Assembly: GCA_963668605.1 (NCBI GenBank)
Contig: OY764903.1
Coordinates: forward strand, 4,774,001-4,838,000
Direction: 5' to 3'
Origin: G963668605 sp963668605
GTDB lineage: Bacteria > Acidobacteriota > Terriglobia > Bryobacterales > Bryobacteraceae
Length of the DNA stretch: 64,000 bases
The notes below the pieces were generated by a model. The model saw nothing but the letters and a program-made list of their open reading frames with translations, did not search any database and had not been told where the DNA came from. This document shows, in pieces, positions 50,785 through 59,914 of the stretch. Position 1 is the first letter of the stretch; every line of letters begins with the position of its first letter. Position numbers and translations under genes: made by a program.

Positions 50785-53181
50785 TTACGGCTGGGTTTCG
50801 GAAACTCCCCGGATTGTGAAAGTCGCACTTGCCGCTCCGGCGTCGATGCGGAACGTATTATCCCCGGCCAGCGGTCCCAAAGTGATGTCCGACATAAAGG
50901 CTCCCGGCGCCTCTTCGTCGTATGAAATCAGGCGCGACGCGCGGCCGCCGCCCTGCGTAGCAATGATCTTCGGGCTGGCCGAAGGCAGTCCGATGCCCGA
51001 GGCGTCAGTGATCTGGAAAAACACGGCGCTTCTCAGGACAGCTCCCGGCCTGCCGCTGTCGGTCGAGTCAAGCACACGCACATTCGCTGGAGTATTGGAT
51101 GCCACGGCGTACCAATAAGGAATCCGCAACGGCACGCCGGACTGCGTGTTGCGCACCACGACGAAGCCGTCGTACTCGCCCGCCGTCGCACCCACCAGAC
51201 TGAAAGAAACCTCGACCTTGCCGCTCGCGCCAGCGCCCAGCGATAGGGTGTTCGTACTTAGCACCGGCCCATTCTTGCCATCCCGCGGTTCCGCCGCGAG
51301 CGCGAATACGCCGTTTGAAACGCTCAGATTGGTAATGCTCAACTGGCGCGTGACGCCCACTGTCTCGCCGCCCACTCCGAAACTGAGCGAGGTGGGTTGC
51401 GCCGAAGCCTGGCTATCCAGGGCCGCGGCGAGGTCGAGCTTCCCGGTTCCCACGCGCTGCACTGGAGCCGGCTTGTCCCCGAACAGGATTGGCGCGGCCG
51501 TATTTATAATCAGCGATCGGTACTGCGCAGCCGTCAATCCGGGTCGGGCGCTCTTGAGCACAGCGAAAGCGCCGGCGACGATGGGCGACGAGAAACTGGT
51601 GCCATCCTGCGAAAGATAGCCGCTCGGGTCGAACGACTCGCCGTTCTTATCCAACGTCTGCGCCGCCGTATAAAGATTTTCGCCGACCGCCGTCAGGTCG
51701 GGCTTGATGCCATCGTCCGGGTTCGGGCCGTTGCTCGAAAATGCAGCCAGCTTGTTGGGATCGAGCGCAATCGATTCCGGTCCGGGTTGCAGCGCGACGG
51801 TCAGGCCCGTCGCCTGCTGGAGCCGCGCCTTCAAATCCACCCCATCGGCGTAGCTCAACGATTGTACGGGCAGCGTGGCGTCGCCCGTGCTGAGGCGCAG
51901 CAGATCCGGCCTCTGGGCGTCGGTATAAATGATCGCGGCGATCGCGCCGGCGGCCGCGGCGGTTTTCAGTTTGTCCGAAAACAAACAGACGCCGCGCAGG
52001 ATCAGCGCCACCTGTCCCCGCAAACTGCCTGGCGGCAGTGGATCGCATGCAAAGCCCGTGGGATCAAGGCTCGCGATATCAAACAGCGGGCCGGAGATCG
52101 ACTGCGCCGGCCACGGACCGCTGCCCGGAAAGCTGACATACTTTGGCCCGTCCACCACCTGTACGTCTGTGGCGAAAAGCCTGTCATTGGATGTCGCTCC
52201 GACGGCGACCACCGACGGCGCGGTGGCGGGCGAACTCATGCTGTTTGGCAGCGGCCCCTCATTGCCGGCGGCCGCAACGACGATCACGCCGGCGGCGGAG
52301 GCCCGTTCCACGGCATCGAAAAGCGGATCGGCCCACGCGCGCAAAGGCGCCGCAATGCCGAGGCTGAGATTCAAGATGTCCATGCCGTCGGCCACAGCGT
52401 CGTCGAGTGCCTTCAAGATCACATCGGTAGAGAAACTACCCGCAGTGCCCGAGGACACGCGGTACACGCCCAGCCAGGCCTTCGGCGCCGCACCGGAGAT
52501 CGACGCCAACGGCGCCGTGTGGAACTCGCCCGCGGCCACCATGGCTACGCCGGTGCCGTGTCCGTTGCGATCGCGCGGACCGCTGTCTGTGGAGCCCGGG
52601 TAATACGATTCATAGCTGCGTGCAACGATGATCTTGTTCTTGCCCACAAACCCATCCGGCGTCTTCTCCTTGGGAAGCGGATAGCCCTCCGGCATCTGCA
52701 AGCTCGCATCTTGAAAACCGGGGTGGTCGGGATCGATACCCGAATCGATGATGCCGATCTTGACGCCGGCGCCGGCGAGCTCCGGAGCGGGCAGCGTGTT
52801 CCAGGCTGCGGTGATGCGATGGATGGAAATGGCACGGTCGAGAAACAGGCGTCCTTCCCAGACCGGCGAAACCCGCACGACGCCGGGGATCGCCGCGAGG
52901 CGCTGCGCCGCACTATCCGGAATGCGCACCAGCAACGCGTTCGCGACGGTGTCAACGCTGCCCAACACCTCTGCCTGCAGCGCTTCCACGCGCCCACGGA
53001 CACGCTGCTGAATTCCGCGAAGCTCGCTCCGCCGCGTGGCCATCGCGCTCTGACGCAACTGACGCGGTTGGCGCGCCGCCACAGCGGCCGCCGGTTCACC
53101 GCTCAATTCCACGATGTAGCGGCCCGGTATCACCTGCGCGAAAAGCGGCAGGGTAAATACGATGAGCCACAGTCTTCTCAT
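50785..53181 (-). CDS. Secreted subtilisin-like (S8) serine protease with PA domain
   Basis: 798 aa. Signal peptide MRRLWLIVFTLPLFAQ, an I9-like propeptide (GRYIVELSGEPAAAV), then the S8 domain with catalytic Asp146 (IGIIDSGIDPDHPGF), His208 (DRNGHGTGVAMVA) and Ser529 (DGTSFSSPIVAGAF). The oxyanion Asn is in VVAAAGNEGPLPN. A PA insert (VALILRGVCLFSDKLKTAAA) lies between His and Ser. The C-terminal 200 residues are Ig/ASH-like (TSLSFGVGGETVGVTRQLSI) with no membrane anchor. It follows the next protease gene by 19 bp: a tandem pair. Confidence 0.93.
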   Translation of the reverse strand: MRRLWLIVFTLPLFAQVIPGRYIVELSGEPAAAVAARQPRQLRQSAMATRRSELRGIQQRVRGRVEALQAEVLGSVDTVANALLVRIPDSAAQRLAAIPGVVRVSPVWEGRLFLDRAISIHRITAAWNTLPAPELAGAGVKIGIIDSGIDPDHPGFQDASLQMPEGYPLPKEKTPDGFVGKNKIIVARSYESYYPGSTDSGPRDRNGHGTGVAMVAAGEFHTAPLASISGAAPKAWLGVYRVSSGTAGSFSTDVILKALDDAVADGMDILNLSLGIAAPLRAWADPLFDAVERASAAGVIVVAAAGNEGPLPNSMSSPATAPSVVAVGATSNDRLFATDVQVVDGPKYVSFPGSGPWPAQSISGPLFDIASLDPTGFACDPLPPGSLRGQVALILRGVCLFSDKLKTAAAAGAIAAIIYTDAQRPDLLRLSTGDATLPVQSLSYADGVDLKARLQQATGLTVALQPGPESIALDPNKLAAFSSNGPNPDDGIKPDLTAVGENLYTAAQTLDKNGESFDPSGYLSQDGTSFSSPIVAGAFAVLKSARPGLTAAQYRSLIINTAAPILFGDKPAPVQRVGTGKLDLAAALDSQASAQPTSLSFGVGGETVGVTRQLSITNLSVSNGVFALAAEPRDGKNGPVLSTNTLSLGAGASGKVEVSFSLVGATAGEYDGFVVVRNTQSGVPLRIPYWYAVASNTPANVRVLDSTDSGRPGAVLRSAVFFQITDASGIGLPSASPKIIATQGGGRASRLISYDEEAPGAFMSDITLGPLAGDNTFRIDAGAASATFTIRGVSETQP

Positions 53182-53200
53182 TGAATTTGCCTATTCCACA

Positions 53201-56200
53201 TCATTGTATCGGCAAATTCGCCGGTTTCGATTCGAAACCGCCGGGCATGGCGATCACCAGCGGTTGCAGTCCTGAAGGCGTATCCTGCGGAATTGTCGCG
53301 TTGACCTGATAAAGGCCGACGAAGCCCGGAGCCAGGCCGCTGAACGACACTTGCGCCGTCTTCCCGCCGATAGTGACCACCGCGGCCGTTTTCGTTCGCA
53401 CGAGTATCTGCGTAGGCGCCGGCTCACCGCTGGCCTGCGGGCTGTCGACTGCGCCCAAGCCGTTGCAGTAGATCTGGATTGTATTGCCGCCCTTTGTCGG
53501 ATTTGCAGTATCGATGACACCGAGCGCCGCATCCACTACGGCCGCCACCAGCCTGCCGTTCACGTCCCCGCGTTCAAACACCGCGGGAGAAGCCGCCGCG
53601 AGCGGGACCTCATACAGCGCGCTCGAAAAATTCCCGATGCTGACCTTCATCGTCACACTGTTGAGGCTCTCGAACTCCCACGGAACCTGCACGTTGATCT
53701 GCCCGGAACTCACGAAATGCAAGTGGCCTGGAACGCTCAAGTGGCGCGAAGGAACGTCGAAGCTGACGCTCACATTGGCGAGCGAAAGCGGAAGGCTGCT
53801 GGTCACGGCAACGCGCGTGGCCTCGGCCAGTCCCGCGCCAAAGATGGAGATGTAGGAGCCCGGCGCCAGGCCCTTGGCCACCAACCCGCTCGCCGCGTTG
53901 ACCACGCCCCCGCTGTTGATGGCCGGGCGTAGGATCGCGCGCCCCAAGTAGGTAATGGTAAGCGGATTCGTCGCACCGGCCTCAGCCGTAAAGGACTGCT
54001 CGCCCAGCGAACCGCCGAGAAACACGCTTGCGTCGGCGATTCCGAGAGCGTCCGTGCGATCCGTCGCGTCTCCGATCAGTCCCGCGGGCTTGAAGCGCAC
54101 GGGAACGTTGGCCACCGGCACGCCATAGCGGTCTGTCACCTTGAACGACAGCCGTCCCGGCACGCGCTCATTGGGGACCCCGACGAAGTCGTAGTTGGCC
54201 AGCGGCACAATGTTGAAGGCCGCTTTGTCGCTCACCAGATAGAGATAAGGTACGCGGATGTCGACGCCGCCGCCAGTGATCCGGATCGCACCTTCGTACG
54301 AACCAGGGCGCGGAATGTTGCCGTCCAGACGCACGGTGACCGCCGCGCTCTGGTTACTGAGAATGCTCACGCTCGCCGCGCTCAAGTTCAGCGTACCAAT
54401 GGTGTCGGGCGTCTTGGCAACCACGCTCAGCCGAAAGTTGGCGGTCTGGCTGCCCAGGTTGCTGATCGTCAGCGTTTTCTGCGGAGCTGCCGTGCCGGTC
54501 GATACCTCTCCAAACGACAGCGTGGCGGGTGAAACCGCAACAGTTGAACGCACTGCATCGCCAGCATTCAACTTACCGGCGCCGACGGCGGTAACGCTTG
54601 CGGGGATCAACGTTCCATCGCTCGCGTAGTCCTGGATCACATCGCTGGCGGTATTGACAACCAGCGATTTCAACTGAACGGGCGTCGCGTTGGGATAGCG
54701 CTGTTTGGCGAGCGCGACGGCGCCGGCTACCATCGGAGCAGAGAAACTGGTGCCTTGCGCGGCCGTGTAACCGGAGGGATCGAACATATCGCCGTTCGGG
54801 TCAAACGACTGCGTCGCCATGTACAGGTCCGTGCCCACCGCCACTACCTCGGGCTTGATCGCATTCTCGCCGATCGAGGGCCCGAGCGACGAAAAATAGG
54901 CCACGGTATCGTACTCGGCGTTCTGCTCGACCAGGGCTGTATCGAGCGTCACGTTCGTGACGCTCTTGAGCGCGGAGCCGGCGTCGAAGCCGACCAGCGC
55001 GGCCGGAATCCCCGTGCCGGACAATCCGGCCGGGGCGAACACGAAGTTCGAGCCCGCCGATTGGTAGAACACAACGCCGACGGCGCCGGCGTTTTGTGCG
55101 AAGCCCACCTTGGCTGCAAGGCCGCAATCGCCGCGCTGGATCAGCGCGATACTGCCGGCGAGCGTCCCATTGCCGAGCGGAGCGCAAGCCTTGCCGTTGT
55201 CGCCCAACTTGGCTACGTCGCGCAGTGGCGCAGTGAGCGGGCTCAGCAAGCGCGGTCCGTCGCCGAAGAGCGCATCGTAGCGTTGCTGGTTTGCACGCAC
55301 GCTGGCGTAAAGAATATGTGAATTGGTGGTTGCACCAACGGTGATGGCCGACGGTGCGGTGCCTGGACTTTGGATTGAATTCAGCGTCGGCAGATACAGC
55401 CCCAGGTCGCCGTCGTTGCCCGCCGAGACGACGACGGTCATCTTGCGCGACGCGGTTTCAACGGCATCGGAGAACAGGTCGCAGGCTACTCCGCTCGCAT
55501 TGCCGCACGCCGAGCCGCTATCGTTCGGACCCCACTCGGCGGGAGAACCGAGCGAGATACTGGCCACATCCATTCCGTCGGCGTAAGCGTCGTCGAGAGC
55601 TTTGATCACGACGTCTTCAAAGGTCACGTCGTTGACGCCGGGCGAGCCGAAGATTTTGTAATTGCCGAGATAGGCTTTGGGCGCGATGCCGCCAAAACGC
55701 GCGAGCGGTGCATTATGTATGTTGGCCGCGGCCACCGAGGCCGCCGCCGTGCCGTGTCCCACGCGATCGCGCGGCGAAAGATCGTCGGGCCGCGAATTTT
55801 CCGGTGTGTCGCCGAGCACGAGCATCGCCACATAGCTGCGCGCGACGATCACTTTGGCGCTGGTGTAGTTGCACTCGTCGCCGCTGCATTTCGGAAAGCC
55901 GTCCGGCATGCGCAGTGCGCCGTCCTGGAACGCGAGATGCTTCTGGTCGATGCCAGTGTCGAGGATGGCGATCTTGATGCCCGCGCCCGCGCTCTGCGAT
56001 CCTCCCAGAGTGTTCCAGGCGGCGGCCGCGTTCACCAGGTCGGCGGCGCGATTCATGTGGCGCTTGAGCGGGCGCATGCGCTCGACGCGCGCGATGCCGG
56101 GCGTCGAGCGCAACGCCGCCGCCTGTTCTTCCGAGGCGCGCACGAAGACGGCGTTGGCTACATTTTGCACGGAGCCGAGCACAGCAATCCCCTGCTCCCG

Positions 56201-56380
56201 CAAGGCGCCGCGCAATGCAGTCTGCGCATTCAGGACGCTGCGCGCACTATCGGCGAGCACAGCATTCGACTTCCCCGCAGCGGTGGCGAGGGGTTGGTCG
56301 CTCAGCACGAGCGCATAACGGTCCGTCCGATCAGCCGCGAACAGGCCAGAAATGAGAAGCAGCACTATTGAAAAGCGCAT
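53201..56380 (-). CDS. Secreted subtilisin-like (S8) protease with ASH and Solibacter-type C-terminal domain
   Basis: 1059 aa from ATG 56380, giving the signal peptide MRFSIVLLLISGLFAAD; a GTG 12 codons earlier is possible. S8 triad in KIAILDTGIDQKHLAF, RVGHGTAAASVAAAN and QGTSFSAPMVAGAVAL, with PA insert (SIALIQRGDCGLAAKVGFAQ). Then ASH-like (TLSFGEVSTGTAAPQKTLTI), a Big/carboxypeptidase-like repeat (VPVRFKPAGLIGDATD), and the C-terminal domain known from Solibacter (VNAASGLVAKGLAPGSYISI, FGAGLAEATRV, YCNGLGAVDSPQASGEPAPT). That domain is a lineage marker; its job is unknown. Extracellular proteolysis is the likely role. Confidence 0.92.
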   Translation of the reverse strand: MRFSIVLLLISGLFAADRTDRYALVLSDQPLATAAGKSNAVLADSARSVLNAQTALRGALREQGIAVLGSVQNVANAVFVRASEEQAAALRSTPGIARVERMRPLKRHMNRAADLVNAAAAWNTLGGSQSAGAGIKIAILDTGIDQKHLAFQDGALRMPDGFPKCSGDECNYTSAKVIVARSYVAMLVLGDTPENSRPDDLSPRDRVGHGTAAASVAAANIHNAPLARFGGIAPKAYLGNYKIFGSPGVNDVTFEDVVIKALDDAYADGMDVASISLGSPAEWGPNDSGSACGNASGVACDLFSDAVETASRKMTVVVSAGNDGDLGLYLPTLNSIQSPGTAPSAITVGATTNSHILYASVRANQQRYDALFGDGPRLLSPLTAPLRDVAKLGDNGKACAPLGNGTLAGSIALIQRGDCGLAAKVGFAQNAGAVGVVFYQSAGSNFVFAPAGLSGTGIPAALVGFDAGSALKSVTNVTLDTALVEQNAEYDTVAYFSSLGPSIGENAIKPEVVAVGTDLYMATQSFDPNGDMFDPSGYTAAQGTSFSAPMVAGAVALAKQRYPNATPVQLKSLVVNTASDVIQDYASDGTLIPASVTAVGAGKLNAGDAVRSTVAVSPATLSFGEVSTGTAAPQKTLTISNLGSQTANFRLSVVAKTPDTIGTLNLSAASVSILSNQSAAVTVRLDGNIPRPGSYEGAIRITGGGVDIRVPYLYLVSDKAAFNIVPLANYDFVGVPNERVPGRLSFKVTDRYGVPVANVPVRFKPAGLIGDATDRTDALGIADASVFLGGSLGEQSFTAEAGATNPLTITYLGRAILRPAINSGGVVNAASGLVAKGLAPGSYISIFGAGLAEATRVAVTSSLPLSLANVSVSFDVPSRHLSVPGHLHFVSSGQINVQVPWEFESLNSVTMKVSIGNFSSALYEVPLAAASPAVFERGDVNGRLVAAVVDAALGVIDTANPTKGGNTIQIYCNGLGAVDSPQASGEPAPTQILVRTKTAAVVTIGGKTAQVSFSGLAPGFVGLYQVNATIPQDTPSGLQPLVIAMPGGFESKPANLPIQ

Positions 56381-56455
56381 GAGAAGATTCACAGTCCTTG
56401 AGATGCCCGCGAACACGCTTTCGTTTCAACCGGGAAGATTCCCGGCGGTTGAGCG

Positions 56456-57181
56456 TCAGGCGAGCGGATAGCGGAATGCCTTGCCTTCATGACGCACGAT
56501 CACCGCATCCTCACCGTGAAACTGCAGGTTGCCCCGCCCCGGCGTAGCTCGCGTCATGCCCATCATAGCGTCGATGACGCAAGGCCGGTGCAGTGGCACG
56601 CTGACGTCCCAGCCGGGCGGATCGAAGCCGTCCAGCGTCTCCACGCGGAAACTTTCGACGATCTCGACGGCGCGCTGCAAATCCGCGCACAACTCGCCGT
56701 GGAAATGGAAAGCCTGCAACGTCAGCGATTCGCGTAGCGCCTCGCGGCTGGCAGGTTTCCCGATCTGCGTATTGTTCGCCGCGAGAATCAGGTCGCGCGT
56801 CACGAAATATGGTTTTACGTCGATGATCGGCGTTCCCTCCAGAAAGTCGAGGCGGTCGACATGGATATGAAGTGCCTCGCGGCGCAGAACGCGGCAAGCG
56901 GTCAGTCCGATCGGGTTGGGACGCGCAGGCGAACGAACGGCAAAGACTCCATGCAGACCGGCGGCGCTGCAATCCGCCACGCCGCGCGGAGTCACCTGCA
57001 AAACATCGCGCTCGGCCTGATCAAGCCACGCCAGCACCCAGATGTGCGAGTGCTTCTCGAAGCGCAACAAGCCTTCGCCGTATTCCGGAAATAGGTCGAG
57101 AACGGCCGGCGCTCCGAGCGAGGGCATTTGTTTACGCGCACTGATACCGTTCCGCACAACCCCAATCTGTGTTAGTTCCAT
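56456..57181 (-). CDS. TrmO/TsaA-like domain fused to an FmdE-like domain
   Basis: 241 aa from ATG 57181, which avoids overlap with the sulfatase gene. Residues 1-130 are the TsaA/UPF0066 fold (IGVVRNGISARKQMPSLGAP, HSHIWVLAWLDQAERD, VRSPARPNPIGLTACRV, PIIDVKPYF), which in TrmO methylates N6-threonylcarbamoyl-A37 of tRNA using SAM. Residues about 155-241 look like FmdE/FwdE (AFHFHGELCADLQRAVEIVE, RPCVIDAMMGMTRATPGRGN), a metal-binding module with His and Cys. What the fusion does is unknown. Its start is 2 bp from the sulfatase stop: one operon. Confidence 0.8.
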   Translation of the reverse strand: MELTQIGVVRNGISARKQMPSLGAPAVLDLFPEYGEGLLRFEKHSHIWVLAWLDQAERDVLQVTPRGVADCSAAGLHGVFAVRSPARPNPIGLTACRVLRREALHIHVDRLDFLEGTPIIDVKPYFVTRDLILAANNTQIGKPASREALRESLTLQAFHFHGELCADLQRAVEIVESFRVETLDGFDPPGWDVSVPLHRPCVIDAMMGMTRATPGRGNLQFHGEDAVIVRHEGKAFRYPLA

Positions 57182-57183
57182 CG

Positions 57184-58509
57184 TCAAGTCCGCCTCCGGG
57201 TCGCCGGAAACGGCACGCGGTCGCCCGTGCGGTGCATCCAACTCTTCAGCACTGCGGTCAGTTCGTCGACGCGCCTCAGTTGCGATTTATTTTCCAGCAG
57301 GTTTTCCAGCTCATAGGGATCTTCGGCTAGGTTGAAAAAATGCGTCGGCTGGAGCTTCGCGTCGACGACGAGCTTGTCGTAGCCGCGCACAACCATGCGC
57401 CATTCGCCCTCCGACGAAAGCTGCCCCTCGCAATAGACCGATTCCGGCCGTTTGCCGCTGCCGGTCAGGATCAGTTGCGACAGGTCCTGGCCCTGCACGC
57501 CTTGTGGAATGTCCACTCCGCACATCGATAGCAGCGTGGGCATATAGTCGACCATCGAGACCAGCGTGCCGTTGTTCACGCCGCCCGGCAGCGCGCGCGG
57601 ATAGCGCATCAAAAACGGAATGCGCGCGGACTCCTCATAGGCGACGCCCTTGTATTCGCGGCCATGCGAACCGAGCATGTCGCCGTGATCGGCTGTGAAG
57701 ACGACAATCGTATCTTCCGCCAAGCCGTTCTCATCGAGCGCGCCGAGCAGCCGCCCGATGTTTTCATCGAGTGCCGAACACAATCCGTAATAGCCCGCAT
57801 AGCCCTGCCGCGCCTGCGCTTCGTAACTGGCGGGAACGTTGGGCCGCAGGTGGAACGATGCCGAATTATAGAGACCGCGCGTACGGCTGGGCGGATTCCG
57901 GGGCGTGTGCGGCGGCCCCCAGGAGAGATACAAACAAAATGGGTTCTTTTTGTTCTTGCGTATAAAATCGACGGCCAGCGCCGTTTGATAATCCGGCTCG
58001 AAGCCCGTGTCGCGAAGCGGTTCCGGCGTATCGCGGAAGTAGGTCGAGTCGAAGTAATTGTGGCCGCGATTGAAAGCCGCCCAGTAGTCGAATCCGCGCC
58101 GGCGCGGACCGGACGGAACGAAGCCGGGCTTCTCTTCGCCGTCGAGATGCCACTTGCCGATGTAGCCGGTGGAGTAGCCGGCCTGCTTCAGTTGATCGCC
58201 GATGCAACGCTCGTCGAGCGGCAGTTGCAGATCGTTGTGCGGCATCCGGCAGGCATGTGGAAACTTGCCCGTGAGCATTGATGCACGCGCCGGCGTGCAG
58301 ACGGGATCGGAGGTATAAGCGCGTGTGAAATGAACACCCTGCGCGCCGAGCCGGGTAAGGTTTGGGGCCTTCAAATCCAGATCGCCCGCCACAGGCAGCG
58401 TCTGCGCGCGCCACTGGTCGGCGATGATAAAAAGCACATTGGGCTTGCGTTGGGCCGACGGCGTCAAAGCCGCGCCCGCGGAACTCACGAACTCGCGCCG
58501 GGTTAACAT
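57184..58509 (-). CDS. Tat-exported arylsulfatase (formylglycine-dependent)
   Basis: 441 aa from ATG 58509 (MLTRREFVSSAGAALT, a twin-Arg signal); earlier starts add residues with no signal. Alkaline-phosphatase fold: metal ligand Asp-Gln in NVLFIIADQWRAQ, FGly site Cys71 in DPVCTPARASMLTGKFPH (CxPxR, Cys-type), IGKWHLDG, and VFTADHGDMLGSHG. The Cys must be oxidised to formylglycine by an FGE or anSME from elsewhere; the FGE-like domain at 27-28 kb lacks its Cys. Substrate is an unknown sulfate ester. Confidence 0.92.
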   Translation of the reverse strand: MLTRREFVSSAGAALTPSAQRKPNVLFIIADQWRAQTLPVAGDLDLKAPNLTRLGAQGVHFTRAYTSDPVCTPARASMLTGKFPHACRMPHNDLQLPLDERCIGDQLKQAGYSTGYIGKWHLDGEEKPGFVPSGPRRRGFDYWAAFNRGHNYFDSTYFRDTPEPLRDTGFEPDYQTALAVDFIRKNKKNPFCLYLSWGPPHTPRNPPSRTRGLYNSASFHLRPNVPASYEAQARQGYAGYYGLCSALDENIGRLLGALDENGLAEDTIVVFTADHGDMLGSHGREYKGVAYEESARIPFLMRYPRALPGGVNNGTLVSMVDYMPTLLSMCGVDIPQGVQGQDLSQLILTGSGKRPESVYCEGQLSSEGEWRMVVRGYDKLVVDAKLQPTHFFNLAEDPYELENLLENKSQLRRVDELTAVLKSWMHRTGDRVPFPATRRRT

Positions 58510-58531
58510 GTTCTGGCTGTAACTATATAAT
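58503..58531 (+). promoter_or_regulatory. Promoter of the cpaF-like ATPase gene
   Basis: TTAACA (58503-58508), 17-bp spacer, perfect TATAAT (58526-58531). Start near 58538 leaves a short leader with SD AAGGAG (58542-58547). The -35 box overlaps the divergent sulfatase start codon (58507-58509), so RNA polymerase on one could hinder the other. Confidence 0.75.
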
Positions 58532-58552
58532 GTAATTGCACAAGGAGTTTGT

Positions 58553-59896
58553 TTGTCCAGCAACTACCGTCCCACTCCGCCTCGCCCAGGAACCGGCCCC
58601 GCCGGTGCGCCACGCCCCGCTGACCGCTATTTCGAGCTCAAGTCGGAGATTCACAAGAAGCTGATCGGCGTCCTGAATATGGAGCGCGTCTCCTCGCTTC
58701 CGAAGGATCGCGTGCGCGCCGAAATCGGCCGTGTGGTGGAACGGTTGCTCGAGGACGAGCGCGTGCCGATGACGACCGCCGAGCAGAACAAGATCGTCGA
58801 AGAAGTTCTCGACGAAGTGCTCGGACTGGGTCCGCTCGAACCGCTGCTTAAAGAGCCGTCGATCTCCGATATTCTCGTCAACGGCTTCAGCAAGGTCTAT
58901 ATCGAACGTTATGGAAAGCTGGCACTGACAAACGTCCGCTTCAAAGACAACGCCCATTTGCTGCACATCATCGAGAAGATCGTTTCCCAGGTGGGACGCC
59001 GCATCGACGAAGCGCAGCCGATCGTCGACGCCCGGCTTCCGGACGGCTCGCGCGTCAACGCCATCATCGCACCGCTCGCGCTCGACGGGCCTTCTCTCAG
59101 CATCCGCCGTTTCGGCCGCCACGTGATCACGTCGGACGAGATGATCGCCAATAAGACGCTGATGCCCACCATGTTGCGCTTTCTGGCCGCCTGCGTGCAA
59201 TCGAAAACGACGATCCTGATTTCGGGCGGTACCGGCTCCGGTAAAACGACGACACTGAACGCGATGTCGCGCTTCATCCCGGAAGAGGAGCGCATCATCA
59301 CGATCGAGGACACGGCCGAGTTGCAGTTGCAGCAGCGGCACGTGGTCAAATTCGAGACGCGCCCACCCAATTTGAACAAAGAGGGCGGCATCAGCCAGCG
59401 GCAACTTGTGCGCACCGCGTTGCGTATGCGCCCGGACCGCATCATCATCGGTGAGTGCCGCGGCGCCGAAGCGCTCGACATGTTGCAGGCGATGAACACC
59501 GGCGTGGAGGGCTCGATGAGCACGATCCACGCAAACACGCCGCGCGACGCCTTTTCCCGTCTCGAAGCGATGGTGCTGATGTCGGACTTGCAGATCCCCA
59601 CGAAAGTGATTCTGCAGCAACTCTCCAGCGCCATAAAGCTGGTTGTGCAGGTGACACGCATGCAGGACGGCTCGCGCAAAATCGTCGCGATCTCTGAGGT
59701 GCTTGGCGTCAACGACGACCATGTCGACACGCAGGATATTTTCGTTTTCGACCGCACCGGCGTGAGCGATGCCGGCAAAGTGCAGGGCACTTTCAAGGCG
59801 ACCGGTGTGCAGCCCAAGGTGATGGATCGCCTGCGCGTCTCGGGCATTCAGCTGCCGCCTAATATCTTCGACGAAGTGGTGCACGTCAACCTTTAA
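58553..59896 (+). CDS. CpaF/TadA-type secretion ATPase
   Basis: 447 aa, PilT/VirB11-like hexameric ATPase that drives Tad/Flp pilus or type II-like secretion. Walker A ISGGTGSGKTTTLNAM near residue 228, ASP box ERIITIEDTAELQLQ, Walker B RPDRIIIGECRGAEALD, His box STIHANTPRDAFSRLEAM. Start is TTG 58553 with SD AAGGAG 5 nt upstream, so the non-ATG start is well supported. No tadB/C, cpaB/C or pilin gene is adjacent, so it stands alone here. Confidence 0.9.
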   Translation: MSSNYRPTPPRPGTGPAGAPRPADRYFELKSEIHKKLIGVLNMERVSSLPKDRVRAEIGRVVERLLEDERVPMTTAEQNKIVEEVLDEVLGLGPLEPLLKEPSISDILVNGFSKVYIERYGKLALTNVRFKDNAHLLHIIEKIVSQVGRRIDEAQPIVDARLPDGSRVNAIIAPLALDGPSLSIRRFGRHVITSDEMIANKTLMPTMLRFLAACVQSKTTILISGGTGSGKTTTLNAMSRFIPEEERIITIEDTAELQLQQRHVVKFETRPPNLNKEGGISQRQLVRTALRMRPDRIIIGECRGAEALDMLQAMNTGVEGSMSTIHANTPRDAFSRLEAMVLMSDLQIPTKVILQQLSSAIKLVVQVTRMQDGSRKIVAISEVLGVNDDHVDTQDIFVFDRTGVSDAGKVQGTFKATGVQPKVMDRLRVSGIQLPPNIFDEVVHVNL

Positions 59897-59914
59897 CGAT
59901 TGGGTGGCCAGACA

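Noticed and set aside
51397..53184. 595-aa plus-strand frame opposite the subtilase
   Set aside because: Arg/Gln/His-rich antisense shadow of the S8 protease gene, with no domain and no SD.
58523..59884. 453-aa minus-strand frame opposite the CpaF-like ATPase
   Set aside because: Antisense shadow; the plus strand has all secretion-ATPase motifs and its own promoter.
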